NCBI RefSeq assembly: GCF_016403105.1
Contig: NZ_CP046155.1
Span: 1,364,001-1,428,000, forward strand
Direction: 5' to 3'
DNA from: Leptolyngbya sp. BL0902
GTDB taxonomy: Bacteria > Cyanobacteriota > Cyanobacteriia > Phormidesmidales > Phormidesmidaceae
DNA: 64,000 nt
Part shown: piece by piece, positions 44,847 to 54,130 of the stretch
Position numbering within the stretch: position 1 is the first letter of the stretch
How the letters are laid out: each line of letters opens with the position of its first letter
The notes under the pieces: generated by a model
Database searches by the model: none
What the model saw: the letters and a program-made list of their open reading frames with translations, nothing else
What the model was told of the DNA's origin: nothing
Made by a program: the position numbers and the translations under genes

Positions 44847-45881
44847 GTGGCTATCTTCGACAGATTTTCTCGCGATATGGGTATTGACCTCGGTACGGCC
44901 AATACTCTGGTTTATGTCTCTGGCAAAGGGGTTGTCCTCCAAGAGCCCTCTGTGGTGGCCATTGACCAAGCCGAAAAGAAGCCACTGGCCGTGGGTGAAG
45001 AAGCCAAGCGGATGCTGGGACGGACTCCCGGTAATGTAATCGCCCTGCGTCCCCTGCGCGATGGGGTGATTGCCGATTTTGACACCGCTGAGATCATGCT
45101 CAAGCACTTCATCCGCCAGGTGCATGAAGGGCGGACGCTGGTCTCTCCCCGCATTGTGATCGGTATTCCTAGCGGTGTGACGGGTGTGGAACGGCGGGCG
45201 GTGATGGATGCGGCTCAGCAGGCGGGGGCTCGTACCGTCTATTTAATTGACGAACCCGTGGCAGCGGCGATTGGGGCAGGCTTGCCCGTGGCCGAACCCA
45301 CCGGAAACATGATTGTGGACATTGGCGGCGGCACCACGGAAGTGGCCGTCCTCAGTTTGCAGGGCACGGTGCTGAGTGAATCGGTGCGGGTAGCTGGCGA
45401 CGAACTGAGCGAGTCCATCTCTAACTACATGAAAAAGGTGCACAACCTAGTCGTCGGGGAACGCACCGCCGAAGAAATCAAAATCACCATTGGTTCTGCC
45501 TACCCCAACCCCAACGACAATGAAATCGCCATGGATGTGCGGGGTCTGCACCTGCTCTCTGGCCTGCCCCGCACGGTGACGGTGAAGAGCGCTGAAATCC
45601 GCGAAAGCATGGCCGAGCCCCTGTCGGTGATCATCGAAGCCGTGAAGCGCACCCTAGAGCGCACCCCGCCCGAACTGGCGGCAGACATTATTGATCGCGG
45701 CATTATGCTGGCCGGGGGCGGTGCCCTGCTGAAGGGGCTCGACACCCTGATCAGCCACGAAACGGGCATTGTCGTCCATGTGGCGGCAGATCCCCTGAGC
45801 TGCGTGGTGTTGGGGACGGGGCGAGTGCTGGAAAACTTCAGCCAGATGGGACGGGTCTTCAGCGGGCGTTCTAGCCTGTAA
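44847..45881 (+). CDS. mreB: rod-shape-determining actin homologue
   Basis: 344 residues from the GTG at 44847, which aligns with the usual MGLFNRFS-type start; a TTG lies two codons upstream. Actin-fold nucleotide motifs: [11 protein letters not shown] (phosphate 1, about 14-24), [17 protein letters not shown] (phosphate 2) and [14 protein letters not shown] (adenosine). It forms membrane-bound filaments that guide peptidoglycan synthesis. First gene of mreBCD; a weak TTGACT-N18-CGTAAT promoter is possible at 44757-44786. Confidence 0.97.
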   Translation: MAIFDRFSRDMGIDLGTANTLVYVSGKGVVLQEPSVVAIDQAEKKPLAVGEEAKRMLGRTPGNVIALRPLRDGVIADFDTAEIMLKHFIRQVHEGRTLVSPRIVIGIPSGVTGVERRAVMDAAQQAGARTVYLIDEPVAAAIGAGLPVAEPTGNMIVDIGGGTTEVAVLSLQGTVLSESVRVAGDELSESISNYMKKVHNLVVGERTAEEIKITIGSAYPNPNDNEIAMDVRGLHLLSGLPRTVTVKSAEIRESMAEPLSVIIEAVKRTLERTPPELAADIIDRGIMLAGGGALLKGLDTLISHETGIVVHVAADPLSCVVLGTGRVLENFSQMGRVFSGRSSL

Positions 45882-45913
45882 GCCTCCTCCCCGTCCTCCT
45901 CACCCAGAACCCT

Positions 45914-46714
45914 ATGTTTGCCCTACGCCGCTGGTGGAATCGCCACGCCCTCAAAACGGGAATCGTTGCCCTGGCTATTTCTTCGGCCTGGGCCATGCGG
46001 GCCACCGATGGCGCTGCCCTCTACGAAGCCTATCACTGGCTGACTCGACCTTTGCAACCGGGCCTAAATCAGGAACAGGCGTTCGAGAACAGCTATATTC
46101 TCGAACTGCAACAGCGTATCGTCGAGTTGGAGAACCAAAACCGAGTTCTCCAGCAGATTGACGCCTACGAGGATACCCTCACGCAACCTGGCGTTCGGGC
46201 TGCGGTGATTGGCCGCGCCGCCGACCATTGGTGGCAGCACCTCGTCCTTAACCGAGGTAGCCGTCAGGGGGTAGAGCCGGGACACATTGTGACCGGGCCG
46301 GGGGGCATTGTGGGGCGGGTGGTGTCCGTCTCTCCCAGTACCTCAAGGGTACTGCTGATTAGCGATCCGACCAGTCGAGTGGGGGCCAAGGTGAGCCGCA
46401 GCCGGGTGATGGGGGTGGTGCGGGGCCAATCGAACAACCGCGTGATCATGGAGTTTTTTGAGAAAAACCCCGACGTGAAGGCTGGGGATGTGATTGTCAC
46501 TTCCTCCTACAGCCGTTTGTTCCCTCGGGATGTGCCCATTGGTCGGGTGGAATCCATCGACCTGACCAAAAGCCCCGCCCCAGAGGCCACCATTCAACTG
46601 TCTTCCCCGCTTTCTATTTTAGAGTGGGCCGTGATCCAGCCCTTTAACCCACTGGAAGCGGTGGACGAACCAACCATTCCCAACCTCGACGACGAATCTG
46701 GGGGCACACCATGA
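45914..46714 (+). CDS. mreC: rod-shape-determining protein MreC
   Basis: 266 residues. One N-terminal membrane helix (about 14-32), a coiled coil (about 55-82, ILELQQRIVELENQNRVLQQI), then the MreC beta domain (about 90-240) with VIGRAADHWWQHLVLNRGS and GIVGRVVSVSPSTSRVLLI. It links MreB to the periplasmic wall-synthesis enzymes. Its stop overlaps the mreD start (ATGA), so the two are translationally coupled. Confidence 0.95.
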   Translation: MFALRRWWNRHALKTGIVALAISSAWAMRATDGAALYEAYHWLTRPLQPGLNQEQAFENSYILELQQRIVELENQNRVLQQIDAYEDTLTQPGVRAAVIGRAADHWWQHLVLNRGSRQGVEPGHIVTGPGGIVGRVVSVSPSTSRVLLISDPTSRVGAKVSRSRVMGVVRGQSNNRVIMEFFEKNPDVKAGDVIVTSSYSRLFPRDVPIGRVESIDLTKSPAPEATIQLSSPLSILEWAVIQPFNPLEAVDEPTIPNLDDESGGTP

Positions 46715-47295
46715 CGCCCATCGTTGGACGGCGGAAATTACCCTTCTATCGCCAGCCCTGGTTCCTCAACACCTGGGTAACGTTGGGGTCAGTGCTGTTT
46801 TGCCTGTTGTTGTTGCCCGGTCGCATTCCAGGCATTGAGCTGCTGGGGGTGGCTCCCCACTGGTTGCTGATTTGGGTGGTGGCCTGGAGCGTGAAGCGCA
46901 CCGTATGGCAGGGGGCCATTGCTGGGCTGGTGTTGGGCCTGCTACAAGATGCCATGACCGCCCCTCAGCCCACCCATACCCTGAGTCTGATCGTGGTGGG
47001 TGTGCTCACCGCTCGCCTGCAAAAACAGCGCTACCTCCAGGAAGACATTGTCTCCATTGCGCTGATTGTGTTTGCCATGGCGGTCATTGCCGAGACCGTG
47101 CTGGCGCTGCAAATTAGCTTCAATCAACTGCTCTCTAGCGCGTCTCTCTACCCACCGCTGCCCAAAATTTGGCTATATCATCAGCGTGTCGCCCTCAGTT
47201 CAGCGATTCTCAGCAGCCTGTGGGCTCCGGCCCTGTACTACCCCCTCAACCGCTGGTGGGATAAGTATGCCAGTGGCTATTCTTCGGATTCCTAG
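46711..47295 (+). CDS. mreD: rod-shape-determining protein MreD
   Basis: A 194-residue integral membrane protein with five to six helices. MreD features: PGIELLGVAPHWLLIWVVAWS and GAIAGLVLGLLQDAM (the conserved Gly/Asp, about 70-84). Third gene of mreBCD, starting 4 bp inside mreC. It completes the elongasome core. Confidence 0.9.
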   Translation: MTPIVGRRKLPFYRQPWFLNTWVTLGSVLFCLLLLPGRIPGIELLGVAPHWLLIWVVAWSVKRTVWQGAIAGLVLGLLQDAMTAPQPTHTLSLIVVGVLTARLQKQRYLQEDIVSIALIVFAMAVIAETVLALQISFNQLLSSASLYPPLPKIWLYHQRVALSSAILSSLWAPALYYPLNRWWDKYASGYSSDS

Positions 47296-47344
47296 CCTCT
47301 GCCAATGCCTAGGTTCTGCGGATACCTGGGCCTGTGAGTACCCC

Positions 47345-47374
47345 AAACCTAACGTCGGCAAACCTAACGTCGGC
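47345..47374. repeat. perfect 15-bp tandem duplication at the 3' end of the HAD gene
   Basis: AAACCTAACGTCGGC twice in tandem. The right copy encodes the last residues and stop of the minus-strand HAD gene; the left copy lies just beyond the stop. Confidence 0.9.
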
Positions 47375-48095
47375 CTAGGGTAGCTTGCTGCTGAAGGCAC
47401 TGAGCCGCCGTCCACAGGTCGGGTACGAGGTGAGTTGGGCGCAGGCTTTGGAGATAGCTTTGGCTGCGGATGCCACAGGTCACAGCTACGGTATCCATGC
47501 CTAGGGCTTGGCCTGCCAGGATATCGGCCTCAGTGTCACCAATCATTAAGGTGGCGGTGAGGGCATACCCCTGACGCTGTTGGGCCGCGATGGCCGTTTG
47601 GAGGCGCTCCAGTTTGTGGTGAACTTGATTTTGGTAGGCGGCCTGGGTTGCCGACATGCCGTATAGGTCGCTAATGGTATTCTCTAGGCCATGGTGCGCT
47701 AAGAACTGCATGACCTGATCCGGGGGCCGGAGAGTGACTAACACCACCCGCACCCCACACTGTTGGAGCATGGACAAACCCGCGTAGGCATTGGCCTGAA
47801 GCTGATCATGCCTCAGCAAGCTGGGGTGGTTCACTAGGCCACTCACTAAGTCAAGAAAGGTGTCAATTTGGGAGCCTTCTAGGCCAGACCAATGGGCAAT
47901 TTGGCGATCAGGAACTCGGTTTTGCTTAAACGTCCAAAACTGCGCCTTGGAGAGGTGGCGAATGGGCAACTCGTCTCCCGTGGCGATGGTTATGGCCTGG
48001 AGGTGATCTAGCCCCTGGCGATAGGTTAGGTAGTATCGCTCGGATACATCGGCGATGGGGCCGTCAAAATCGCAGAAAATGGTGGAGTGAGTCAT
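47364..48095 (-). CDS. HAD-superfamily phosphatase
   Basis: 243 residues. Catalytic DFDGPIAD (nucleophile Asp and acid/base Asp, about 9-16), motif II in VVLVTLRPPDQV, and the C-terminal motif IGDTEADILAGQ binding Mg. A helical cap lies between about 20 and 90. It resembles phosphoglycolate-phosphatase-like enzymes, but the small-molecule substrate cannot be read. Single gene, convergent with mreD. Confidence 0.88.
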   Translation of the reverse strand: MTHSTIFCDFDGPIADVSERYYLTYRQGLDHLQAITIATGDELPIRHLSKAQFWTFKQNRVPDRQIAHWSGLEGSQIDTFLDLVSGLVNHPSLLRHDQLQANAYAGLSMLQQCGVRVVLVTLRPPDQVMQFLAHHGLENTISDLYGMSATQAAYQNQVHHKLERLQTAIAAQQRQGYALTATLMIGDTEADILAGQALGMDTVAVTCGIRSQSYLQSLRPTHLVPDLWTAAQCLQQQATLGRR

Positions 48096-48332
48096 CTTGG
48101 ATTGGCCCCAGAGTAGCGCAAACGGAAAATGGTCACGAAGTCGATGCAGTCAGATTTCTTAACGTTTTCTTTATAAACTGCAATTTTTATTCACTCTAGC
48201 AGTCCCCATAGGAAATGGCCACTCGGCATACCTCCTTTGGCATACCCCTTGGAGGATCCCCTCGGAGGAACTCCTAACGGGGAATGCCCCACCCTAGGCC
48301 GCTAGTGATCATAATCCAAGCGGTGCAGCCCA

Positions 48333-49949
48333 CTACAGCGTGCGAGTTTCTAGGGGGAGAAAGACCGTCAGCACCTCACCCGCCTGGGGACGCTGACGGA
48401 CAATGAGCTTGCCACCGAGGGACTGGAAAAGGTTTTTGGTGGCATGGAGGTTGAGGCTGAGCCCTCCGGTTTCGGGCTGAAAAATGAGCAGTTGCCCCAG
48501 CGCTTTGAAGGGCGAGGAAAAGAGCGTGTCGGCATTGGGGCCGGGGGCGCTGCGGTTAGGGCTGTTGGGGTCGTCGCTGGGGGGCTGGGATTGAAATTGG
48601 AGTTTGAGCTGGTGTCCGGCCAGGGTGACGGCCAGTTCAATGTGGCTGTAGGGGGGCAGGCTGTGGGTAAAGCGGTCGATGAGGCCGCTGAGCACCTGGT
48701 TTAGCATGGTGGGATCGCTGTTTACCAGGGGCAACTGGGGCGGTAGCGTAACGGTAAGGGTGTGGTTGCGACGGCTGGCCTGCTGTTGCCACAGGGGAAT
48801 CGCCTCTTGGAAGAGTTGGTCGAGGGGAAAGGCAGAGAGGGGGGATTTGGGCTGCTGATGGGCTTCAGTTTCCAGCTCCACCGCCCGAAAAATCAGGTTA
48901 AAGCGGTCGATCTGCTGGGTACATTCTCGGTCGATGGATCGCAGGCGCTTCGCGACTTCCTCAGATACATCCTTGCGCTTGAGCAGAGATCGGGTCAGGG
49001 TGCGGATGGTGGTGAGGGGGGTGCGGATTTCGTGGGCCATGGCCTTCAGCAGTTCCGTATCGCTGCTGATTTCGGGGGCTGGCTCGGCGGCAGACGGTGG
49101 GGGGGCAGGCTCAGTGGTGGTTCCTGGGGCTGGCCCCAAACGCGTGACAGGCAGGGAACTAGCGTACCCTTCCCTGGTCGTTGCCACCTCCAGGGCTGCC
49201 AAGGGCACGGCGCTGGATACCTGAGTCTGGTGGCGCAGCCGATCTAACAGCAGGTGGCTGTACTGGGTTATAAGGTGATAGGTGGGGGCCACGGGCGGAA
49301 ATTGGGCCACCAGGGCATCAAGGGTGGGCAACAGGGCCGGACGCACCGAGGCCATACGCAGCCGCAACTGCTGCCAGGTTTGCTCCGCCAGATCTGGATC
49401 AAAGGAGAACTGAAACCGAGGTTGGCCAGCGTCCCCCTCCCCCAGCACCAGCACTAGGCTGAAGTCAGCGGTGAGCAGCAGACAAAAGCGCTCCTGGGTG
49501 AGGGGATCCTCCGGGGGCAACGGCACCATGGGAAGATTGTAGGCTGCGCCCTCCCCTCGACTGCGCGGGTGGCCAGGAAGTTGGGGCCGAGCCACGGCCA
49601 AAATGCGCTCCAGGGGTTCGGGCACCAGCAGCCAGTGGTGAAGTAACTGCCCTCCAATGTTGTCAGGTAGAACCGGAAATGGCCCGGAAAACACCACCCC
49701 CAAGGCCAAGCCCTCGGTCAAGGGATCGGTGGCCCAAGCCCGACGGGCCGGATGGGTAGACAACAGTTGGGCCAGGGCTGCAATGCCAGCCAGCCACTCT
49801 TGCTCAGCGCGCAGGCGAGCTTGGGCCTGAGCTTCTAGGGGGTCTGATCCATCCATCCGCACCCTGTTGCTTCGCCATCCATGATTTCCCTCGCGCCAAT
49901 CGGTGGCGGAGTGAAGCAGTTGGCTGAGGGAAAGGGGAGGGCGTGCCAA
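48333..49949 (-). CDS. sensor histidine kinase with intact H-box but degenerate ATP-binding domain
   Basis: 538 residues, no membrane helix. An N-terminal sensor-like domain (about 45-200, TQERFCLLLTADFSLVLVLG and FQFSFDP), a Pro/Ala linker, then HisKA with phospho-acceptor His306 (MAHEIRTPLTTI). The HATPase region (about 385-535) lacks the canonical motifs: the N-box reads GLIDRF instead of NLxxNA, there is no DxGxG, and the G2 loop is replaced by TGGLSLNL. Autokinase activity is doubtful; it may receive phosphate from another kinase. No response regulator is adjacent. Confidence 0.8.
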   Translation of the reverse strand: MARPPLSLSQLLHSATDWREGNHGWRSNRVRMDGSDPLEAQAQARLRAEQEWLAGIAALAQLLSTHPARRAWATDPLTEGLALGVVFSGPFPVLPDNIGGQLLHHWLLVPEPLERILAVARPQLPGHPRSRGEGAAYNLPMVPLPPEDPLTQERFCLLLTADFSLVLVLGEGDAGQPRFQFSFDPDLAEQTWQQLRLRMASVRPALLPTLDALVAQFPPVAPTYHLITQYSHLLLDRLRHQTQVSSAVPLAALEVATTREGYASSLPVTRLGPAPGTTTEPAPPPSAAEPAPEISSDTELLKAMAHEIRTPLTTIRTLTRSLLKRKDVSEEVAKRLRSIDRECTQQIDRFNLIFRAVELETEAHQQPKSPLSAFPLDQLFQEAIPLWQQQASRRNHTLTVTLPPQLPLVNSDPTMLNQVLSGLIDRFTHSLPPYSHIELAVTLAGHQLKLQFQSQPPSDDPNSPNRSAPGPNADTLFSSPFKALGQLLIFQPETGGLSLNLHATKNLFQSLGGKLIVRQRPQAGEVLTVFLPLETRTL

Positions 49950-50576
49950 GATGATTACTTACCTCGCAAGGGAGCCAGGGCCAATCCAGGGCTACTGCGA
50001 GAGTACGGCTTTTTCCTACCCTTTGACTATGGGTAGAACCGAACGTTTTGACCGTTGAGGTGAAACCCATCTGACTCCGGTGCTTGGGGCCAAAAATCTC
50101 CGAATGCAACGAATCCTTAGAAAACCTTGCAATATTCCGGTTAGAAGGGAGCCAAGACCCTACAATAAACACGGTTTTTCTGGTCTTCCAGATCAGTCGA
50201 TTCCGTTAGCCCTGGACGCAAGCGGGTTGTTGTCGGCTCTCTCGGTAAGGTAACGGTGAAGCATGCCAGAGGTCATTTCGATCTGTGGGCTCAAAACAGC
50301 CATCCTTGCCGTCTGTGGGAACCAAGATGCCGCTTCAGTTGTAATCCATTGTTGGATTCATCGGTGGATTAGAACAGCAACCAGGCCAGGAGTGATCGTA
50401 TCCGCATCAAAGCTGGGGCTGATCCCTGTGGTGCCGTTTTTCGGCATCGTTTTCACAACATTCTGTCCTCACAACCTTCCATACCAAAGACCATGATATG
50501 AACGCCTTCGTCCTCCCTAACGCCACGACGTTTGACCACACCACACTTAACCACATCACATACTAGAGGGTGAGCT
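49950..50576. other. 627-bp intergenic stretch between divergent genes
   Basis: No credible coding frame; the best, 50263-50496, lacks a ribosome site and codon bias. It must contain the promoters for the kinase (minus) and the SLH gene (plus). An AT-rich segment ACAATAAAC lies near 50163-50171 without a well-spaced -35. GAGGGTGAG before 50577 is the SLH gene's ribosome site. Confidence 0.5.
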
Positions 50577-51920
50577 ATGAACCGATTGACAACCATCCGC
50601 GCCGCTGCTTGGACGGCAGCGACCTTAGGTCTCTTAGGCAGTGTCGGGCCAGCCTTCGCCACCGCCCAACCCACCATGCAGCCCGTGGGCCGTCCAGCCA
50701 GCACGCTACTGGCCCAAACCTTTGGCAATGTTCCTGTTGATGAGGCCAACTTCCTGGTGGTGGCTGCTCCGGGTAGTGTCTCCCAACCCTACCGCTTACT
50801 GATTGTGGAGCAAATCTCCAATAACCGAGCCTGCTGGCAAATTCCCAACGCCAATGCGCGGCCCACGGAAATTAACGATCTGTGGAATACCTTCGATTTC
50901 ACTGGGGTGTGCCGCATCCAGCGCGACAGCAACGGCTATGCGGTGCGGGCCGCAGGGCAGGATGTCAACGGAGCCCGGTTTGAGGTGAATAACCGCAACG
51001 GGAATCTGCTGCTGCAATTTGCCCCCAGCACTACCTCCCGCGAACGCATCACCATTGGCCGCACCGGGGGCATCAGCTCCACCGGATTCACCCAAATTCA
51101 CTTAGATCCAGGCTGGTCGCTAACCAAGCGCACCTTTGAAGGCCAAGTCGTCAGTTCTCACCTGGTTTACTTCACCAACGACCTCACCCTCGCCCAACTG
51201 CAACAGGGCAGCGAAACGGGTGGTGGTACCACCCCGCCCCCGATTACTCCCCCCGTCGCCCTGCCCTTTAACGATATTCGGGGCAACCGCTACGTGAACG
51301 AGATTGCCCGGGCGGCAGAGATTGGCACCATGTCCGGCTTCCCCGATGGTCGCTTCCAGCCCACCAGCCCCCTCACCCGCGAGCAGGCGGTATCGGTGAT
51401 CATGGAAACCGCCGAGCGGATTTTGCCCAGCAGCCTAGTGGCTACTCTGCCTACAGCGGTCTTTAGCGCCCCCTTCTCCGATGTGCAGGCCAACCGCTGG
51501 AGTGCGGTGAAGATCGCCCAGGCCCGCCAGTTGGGTATTGTAGCTGGCGATGCGGGCACCGGACGGTTCCGGCCCACGGATAACGTCTCCCGCGCAGAAC
51601 TGATGGCGATGTCCCACCGATTGGCGCTGATTCGGGCGGATGTGGAAGCGGGTCTGGTGGAAGACGGCCCACCGCTGCCCGAAATTGACTTGGCCACGGG
51701 GGCTCTGCGGCCCAATATTCCCAACCCGCCTGTCTTCTCCGACATTAGCGGCCACTGGGCCGAGCGGGTCATCCGCGAAATGGGGGGGTACTGCGGCATT
51801 GCCACTCCCCTCAACGAGACGGGTACCAGCTTTGCTCCTAACACCAACGCTCTCCGGGATTTCACCGCCGCTGTCTCGGTGCGGGCCATTGACTGCCCAG
51901 CGGTGCTGCGTACGCCCTAG
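50577..51920 (+). CDS. DUF3747 protein with three SLH domains (surface protein)
   Basis: 447 residues. Signal peptide (about 1-29), DUF3747 domain (about 48-205) with FLVVAAPGSVSQPYRLLIVEQ and the Cys pair CWQI/CRI, a Thr/Pro linker, then three S-layer homology repeats (about 225-430) starting FNDIRGN, FSDVQAN and FSDISGH. SLH repeats anchor proteins to pyruvylated cell-wall polymer. Likely an outer cell-wall or S-layer-associated protein of cyanobacteria; function of DUF3747 unknown. Confidence 0.92.
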   Translation: MNRLTTIRAAAWTAATLGLLGSVGPAFATAQPTMQPVGRPASTLLAQTFGNVPVDEANFLVVAAPGSVSQPYRLLIVEQISNNRACWQIPNANARPTEINDLWNTFDFTGVCRIQRDSNGYAVRAAGQDVNGARFEVNNRNGNLLLQFAPSTTSRERITIGRTGGISSTGFTQIHLDPGWSLTKRTFEGQVVSSHLVYFTNDLTLAQLQQGSETGGGTTPPPITPPVALPFNDIRGNRYVNEIARAAEIGTMSGFPDGRFQPTSPLTREQAVSVIMETAERILPSSLVATLPTAVFSAPFSDVQANRWSAVKIAQARQLGIVAGDAGTGRFRPTDNVSRAELMAMSHRLALIRADVEAGLVEDGPPLPEIDLATGALRPNIPNPPVFSDISGHWAERVIREMGGYCGIATPLNETGTSFAPNTNALRDFTAAVSVRAIDCPAVLRTP

Positions 51921-52158
51921 CCTATCGGCCTAGGCAAACCGCGCACATTTGTTATCCTAAAGCCCCATCGAAAACCCCCATACAAATTGAGACTTGCCTC
52001 GTTGAGGGGGCTATGCCAACGACAAGCTCAGCCTGAGCGGGATTGGTTTCTCAATCGGGGGTAAACAATCGGGATTTAGGATGAGAGGCAATCGCCCCTA
52101 TTCTTCTCCCGCCTGGGAGGGGAATAGGTCATTGCCGCGCCTAGGGCAAAGGGTAGCC

Positions 52159-52725
52159 CTAGGCGCGGCGGCGTTCCATTTCCTGACGAATGGCCTGCAC
52201 CATCTCCACTAAGCTGGTCTCAAAGAGCGTATAGAACATGGCCTTGAATGGCCCCACGTCGGCCTCGGCATGAACCATCTGAGATACGATCACCATGGGC
52301 TTGGGGCTGATGGGGGGAGCGGCGGTATCTAAACGCCAGTGGCCGTACATATGCTGCAAGTTACCCTGGAGCAGGCGGAAGCTAATTTGCTGCTGATCGA
52401 TTTCTAAGTTTTCGGTGCGAACCACAGACTCAATAGTGGATAGCAAAATCCGCCGTCGGTCTACCTGCTCCACTACGGTGCGGGGGCCGTCGGATTCAAT
52501 CACTCGGCTTTTGGCCACCGTGGGCAAAAAGCGGGCAAAGTTGCCGTAGTCGGTCAACACGGCCCAGGCGGTCGCCACATCGGCGACGGTGGTGGCCATC
52601 ACTTCATACTGGCCCTGCCCGCCCTTCAGCAGCACTTCGCGTCGAGATAGCCGCCCCCAATCGGTGGGGGATAACCTAGCCAGGTAGGTCTCAGCAGGGA
52701 TCACCTGACGGGATAATCGCGACAT
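52159..52725 (-). CDS. SRPBCC (START-like) family protein
   Basis: 188 residues from the ATG giving MSRLSRQVIPAETYL. The START-like fold starts at MATTVADVATAWAVLTDYGNFARFLPTV (about 45-72), with a helix at the C-terminus. Such cyclase/dehydrase-type proteins bind lipids, quinone or coenzyme Q precursors. The gene lies only 36 bp from a divergent HugZ-like gene, so the pair share a control region. Confidence 0.85.
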   Translation of the reverse strand: MSRLSRQVIPAETYLARLSPTDWGRLSRREVLLKGGQGQYEVMATTVADVATAWAVLTDYGNFARFLPTVAKSRVIESDGPRTVVEQVDRRRILLSTIESVVRTENLEIDQQQISFRLLQGNLQHMYGHWRLDTAAPPISPKPMVIVSQMVHAEADVGPFKAMFYTLFETSLVEMVQAIRQEMERRRA

Positions 52726-52761
52726 AATGCAGAAACCTAACGTATAGTTCCGTAGCCAACC

Positions 52762-53265
52762 ATGCCCTCGTTCGATGCCGCCCTCACGGCTTACCAAACT
52801 CTCCCCCAGCGTGTCAAAAGCTTGATGCTAAGCACTGTCAGCGCCGACGGCAACCCCCACGCTAGCTACGCACCCTTTACCATAGACGACACCTATCAGA
52901 TCTACCTACTGACCAGCGGACTATCCGCCCATACCCAGCATCTTTTAAGTACTGGGCGGGCTAGTGTTCTTATTATTGAAGACGAAAGCCAGACTCAGCA
53001 AGTTTTTGCCCGCCAGCGTCTGACCTACGATTGCCAGGTGATCCCCATTCCTCGCCATAGCGAAGGCTGGGAGATCCAGATTGCCCAAATGGAAGCTCGC
53101 TTTGGCCCCATTATTGCCATGCTGCGCCAGCTTGAGGATTTTCAGCTCTTTCGGCTCAGCCCCCAGGCAGGCCGTTTTGTCATGGGTTTTGGAGCCGCCT
53201 ACGCCGTCGATCCCAACAACCTCAGCCAGCTTCAGGCGGGGGCCATTACTGGAGAAGCGAGCTAG
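52762..53265 (+). CDS. HugZ-like / pyridoxamine-5'-phosphate oxidase-fold protein
   Basis: 167 residues with the split-barrel flavin fold: MLSTVSADGNPHASYAPF (about 22-39) and the ending FRLSPQAGRFVMGFGAAY, which matches HugZ-type heme utilisation proteins. HugZ enzymes degrade heme to biliverdin, but they use a C-terminal His and a full two-part domain; this protein has only the barrel, so its activity is not assured. Shares a 36-bp divergent control region with the SRPBCC gene. Confidence 0.8.
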   Translation: MPSFDAALTAYQTLPQRVKSLMLSTVSADGNPHASYAPFTIDDTYQIYLLTSGLSAHTQHLLSTGRASVLIIEDESQTQQVFARQRLTYDCQVIPIPRHSEGWEIQIAQMEARFGPIIAMLRQLEDFQLFRLSPQAGRFVMGFGAAYAVDPNNLSQLQAGAITGEAS

Positions 53266-54032
53266 GCGCGAAGAATCCGACGCAGCCCCGTCCAGCCGAT
53301 GAGGGTGTAGCCCGCTGCCAGCAGCAGACTGGTGATGGAGGTACGCAGGGCAGATTTCCAGGCTTCAATTTTAACGCGGCGCTCGGCCTCCGCCCGTCGG
53401 GTGCCAATTTCTGCTTCAATGCGCTGGCGGTTTTGGTCCACCTGCTGCTGCAAAAACTGGTCTAACCCCTCTGGGTTATTTTGATATTGCTGGAAGTCTG
53501 GGGGCAACTGGCCGCTCTGGATGGCTTGATTCAGCAGTTCTTCGTTGTCTAGCAGCGCTTCGAGTTGGGGCCGCTGCTGGCTCAGTTGGGCTGCAATCTG
53601 TTGATCCAGTTGGGCGGCGGCTTGGCCCGCCTCGGCGTTAACCTGCTCTAGGGTGGTTTGGCTAGAGAGATACACGGCACTGAGATGCAGCAGCGACAGC
53701 AACAGATAGACTAGGCCCAGCAGGCTAGCCAGGGCCGACACCCAAAAGCGCAGGTCGGTAAACAACCCCTTGGCTAGGGCGACTCGCCCTACTCGGCCAT
53801 CTACCCACAGCCCTGCCAGCAAAAGGGCCATGCCAATGAGAGGCACAATGCCGCGATCCACCAGTTGCGTGATGGTCGCCAACTGCCACTGAACATTGGT
53901 GACATTGGGGGGGAATAGCAAGATCAAGTAGTCGAGGAGGGCCGAGAGAATGGCCACTCCCCCGGCGGCCTTGAGGGCTAGGGCCGCGAGGGGAGAGGCA
54001 GTTGCGCCAGAGAGGGCGGATTCAGAGGTCAT
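53262..54032 (-). CDS. HpsJ-like membrane protein
   Basis: 256 residues from the ATG giving MTSESALSG. Helices at about 22-40, 57-75 and 92-115, and one near the C-terminus (about 228-250), flank a long coiled coil of Gln/Glu (about 125-220). SALLDYLILLFPPNVTNVQW and TQLVDRGIVPLIG match the cyanobacterial HpsJ family, linked to hormogonium polysaccharide and motility. Its stop overlaps the stop of the convergent HugZ-like gene by 4 bp. Confidence 0.75.
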   Translation of the reverse strand: MTSESALSGATASPLAALALKAAGGVAILSALLDYLILLFPPNVTNVQWQLATITQLVDRGIVPLIGMALLLAGLWVDGRVGRVALAKGLFTDLRFWVSALASLLGLVYLLLSLLHLSAVYLSSQTTLEQVNAEAGQAAAQLDQQIAAQLSQQRPQLEALLDNEELLNQAIQSGQLPPDFQQYQNNPEGLDQFLQQQVDQNRQRIEAEIGTRRAEAERRVKIEAWKSALRTSITSLLLAAGYTLIGWTGLRRILRA

Positions 54033-54130
54033 AAAATCTTGGCTAATTTCTACAGATAACCATTCTGCACTGGTGGCTTCCGAAAACAACACCATCGCGG
54101 TAAAACATTTGTGTCTGACCGCGCCCCGGC

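Noticed and set aside
50263-50496. 77-residue open frame between the kinase and SLH genes
   Set aside because: No Shine-Dalgarno, mixed composition, no recognisable domain and codon use unlike its neighbours.
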